Below are positions 29,323 through 31,267 of a DNA stretch of 31,267 nucleotides, one piece after another. Every line of letters begins with the position of its first letter. Positions within the stretch are counted from its first letter, which is position 1. The notes beneath the pieces were generated by a model, which was given only the letters and a program-made list of their open reading frames with translations, was not told the DNA's origin and did no database searches. The DNA lies in contig ADNK01001096.1 of assembly GCA_000320545.1 (NCBI GenBank), forward strand, positions 2,501-33,767. Reading direction: 5' to 3'. The DNA comes from Bigelowiella natans CCMP2755 (Eukaryota; Cercozoa; Chlorarachniophyceae). A program made the position numbers and the translations under genes.

Positions 29323-30965
29323 GATGCAAAGAGAACTTTCCTCATTTCGCATTTTTGAAAAACAACTGATACATGATGGGACACAAAGCCAGGAGAAATC
29401 GAGAGCATCAGCAGTAGAGTTAGTCATTGAAGTAATTGGTTATTTCTTCGATCTACCACTCTTTCAGCGAAAAGGTGCGGACACCATCCGGGAGCACTAC
29501 GACGCTCACAGAGACTTACAGGGACGAGGACAAGGTGAATGTGTTGGTGAAGGCGGTGGTGGTAGCGGTGGACAGCATTCGTATCAACCCGAAGTCATTT
29601 TAGAATGTATGATATGGTGTCGTTGGGATGGCAAGGCTTGCTTATTATTGCAGGCGATGCCTCTGACGATATATCGTACTGACAAACACTTACATACTTC
29701 AGGTCGTGACCCTTAAAGTTGATTCGACGAGTAATAGGGTCGATTATAAGATCGTCCATCCGAACAGGGAAAGGTAGGAGCACAGCTATTTATCGCCCCT
29801 CTTTGGCCTCTTCCACTGTAACTGCTTTGTTTGAATGTGGCTTGATTGACTCTCCAGACATGCGCAGATGGCGAGATCTCAAATCACAGTTTTCCTCCTC
29901 CCAATAGCGAAAGGTGGGTTATTGAGGCGAAAGAGTGGGAAGGGGAGGATTGCGTTTGGTTTTTCATTATTTGACTCGGTTAATCATTGCTTATCAGGCA
30001 TAGCTTCCTCCCATATCCATCCTCTATTCGTAAGTGCTTTGAATCGCCATTGTCCTTGAATCCCCCCCCCCCCCCCCTTTGCCCCTGCATTCAAACATTA
30101 ATTTTTATACATCTCATTCTGTTTGTCAATGAGCGGATACTGCTTCCTCTCCCCTGCTCCTCCTCCTTCTCCTCCTCCTTCTCCTCCTTGTTTTCAATGA
30201 TTTCGTAGAGAGAGATGGGGAGGCCGTCCAACGAGTGCAAAGTGCTGATTGGAAGTAAGTTGCTGCTCGTAAGGAAAAGGCTGCCGAAGCACTGCCCTTT
30301 GAAGGTGGTGCCCAAAAACGACAAGATGTAGAGAGCAAGAACTACGACGACGACGACGACGATGACGAGCAGCATCGCTGACATTGGAGTTTCAACAAAA
30401 ATACATCTTTCGAAAGTATGGTAGTGATAGATTGGTGACGGCAAAAACTTTCGCAGCTTCTCTCTGTGTAAGTATGTAGTTGTGAGGTAGTTGCTCCGTC
30501 ATCATCGTAACTTTTATCGTCATCATTATCATCATCATCACCACCATTATCATAGCAGCAGCAATAAGGAGGAGAAGAGCAGCTTCTTCATCTCCCCCCC
30601 CTGCCTCCCCCTATTTCATCACTTTCAGGTGGACGATATGCTTCTTTGTGCTTACTTCGACGAAAATAACGCTACGTTACTAACAGAAAAGTAGCCCTCC
30701 CACCTCATCATCGTTCTCAATACTACTATCTCTCGTGCCTCTTTTACTCCACATATTCATTGATACCCGTCATTATTTTCGTGGAAACGATAAATAAAAT
30801 TTGTCCTTCGTTGTTTTTTCCATGTATCTATTAGAGCAATCATTCTCCAAGCTTCTGGCGGAGGAAGAGGAGGAGGAGGAGGAGGACGGGGGGGGTGGCA
30901 ACGATTAGGTGCTGTTCTATCATTTTGAGTAGTAGTATCGACTACACCGTAGACAAGAAACATAT

Positions 30966-31002
<37 letters not shown>

Positions 31003-31042
31003 TATTGAGAGAGGGAGAGGAGGGAAGAGAAACCCTCCCTAG

Positions 31043-31075
<33 letters not shown>

Positions 31076-31267
31076 TTATTCATTTATTTTTATGTTTACA
31101 CCCCATTAATATTCTGGCCCTATGCAGAAATCGAGGATGTCGACGTAGCTCGGAATGTGGACTCCTGGAGTATTTTCAGGAAGCTCTTCTACGGTGATGA
31201 TCAAACGGAGAGAGACGTCATATTTATAGAAGGGGAAACCGGCCCACTGGGGGGGGGGGGGGGGGGG
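29323..31267 (+). CDS. Unrecognised multi-exon gene, partial (runs off right edge)
   Basis: Plus-strand exons that join in phase: 29475-29534, 29703-29773, 29858-29913, 30209-30254, 30556-30690 and 31128 to at least 31246. A possible earlier exon is 29323-29431, but it would leave an unusually short 43-nt intron. The pieces read GSTTTLTETYRDEDKVVTLK, DSTSNRVDYKIVHPNRERH, QITVFLLPIAKERDGEAVQ, VDDMLLCAYFDENNATLLTE and EDVDVARNVDSWSIFRKLFY. The first part looks beta-rich and the later part is acidic. I do not recognise the family, and no start or stop is visible. An alternative is that 30209-30327 is read in another frame, since that stretch is open in more than one. The minus-strand frame over 30091-30444 is the shadow of a GAC/ACG repeat. 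Confidence 0.45.
30061..30077. repeat. Poly-C run in an intron of the right-edge gene
   Basis: Some 16-17 C residues lie in the intron at 29914-30208, about 130 nt before the acceptor. Confidence 0.85.
30969..31071. repeat. (GT)n and (TA)n microsatellites in the last intron
   Basis: About 16 GT units at 30969-31001 and about 14 TA units at 31044-31071, within the intron at 30691-31127. Confidence 0.9.
31249..31267. repeat. Poly-G run at the window end
   Basis: The window ends in 19 G residues directly after coding sequence. This could be the beginning of an intron tract or a sequencing or assembly stop point. Confidence 0.8.

Noticed and set aside
30255-30273. A 19-nt GT-AG intron (GTAAGT...AAG)
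   Set aside because: The flanking frames do not match after removing 19 nt. Splicing from the same donor to 30556 keeps the phase and needs no ultra-short intron.
30091-30444. Minus-strand frame with a hydrophobic poly-Val stretch resembling a membrane helix
   Set aside because: The Val run is the reverse reading of an ACG/GAC trinucleotide repeat, and a plus-strand exon with good splice signals lies in the same interval.
1-31267. CRISPR arrays, insertion sequences, rRNA and virus-like genes
   Set aside because: Repeats present are simple microsatellites without spacer architecture. No transposase, integrase, capsid or rRNA signatures were seen.

Overview
This window is nuclear DNA from an intron-rich eukaryote, most likely a unicellular photosynthetic protist. 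I lean towards a stramenopile-type alga, but that is inference. The evidence is short GT-AG introns (commonly 60-400 nt) that restore consistent reading phases, many CA/TA/GA/CAG microsatellites inside introns, very C-rich tracts near 3' splice sites, and no operons or ribosome binding sites. No rRNA, tRNA, CRISPR or transposon genes were recognised. All multi-exon genes were modelled by hand from splice signals, phase continuity and protein-family resemblance. Exon ends are therefore predictions, though in the best genes every junction is in phase.

Layout. 1-311 (-): edge of an EF-hand protein gene. 1126-1753 (-): two-exon small membrane protein. 1790-2640: AT-rich island. 3169-5796 (+): nine-exon, probably nuclear protein with two Cys-rich, zinc-finger-like motifs. 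6722-8152 (-): intronless mysC, the ATP-grasp mycosporine-glycine synthase family. 8768-11984 (+): 14-exon EamA-type drug/metabolite transporter. 12595-15507 (-): ten-exon mysD, the D-Ala-D-Ala-ligase-like mycosporine-like amino acid (MAA) ligase. 15899-22692 (+): 23-exon protein with three SnoaL/NTF2-like modules. 23463-28263 (-): 18-exon KAR5/GEX1-like nuclear-fusion membrane protein. About 29323 to the right edge (+): incomplete gene of unknown function.

How the genes may work together. mysC and mysD encode two consecutive steps of sunscreen (MAA) biosynthesis. MysC condenses glycine with 4-deoxygadusol, and MysD adds a second amino acid. Each is divergently paired with a second gene: mysC with the transporter, and mysD with the triple-SnoaL protein. 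Together they make a 16-kb block that looks like a eukaryotic MAA gene cluster carrying a candidate exporter and a candidate tailoring protein. The genes for the first steps (MysA/MysB, making 4-deoxygadusol) are not in this window. The pathway roles of the transporter and the SnoaL protein are inferred from position only.

The KAR5/GEX1-like gene is separately notable, because members of that family act in nuclear fusion after gamete fusion and so point to a sexual cycle.
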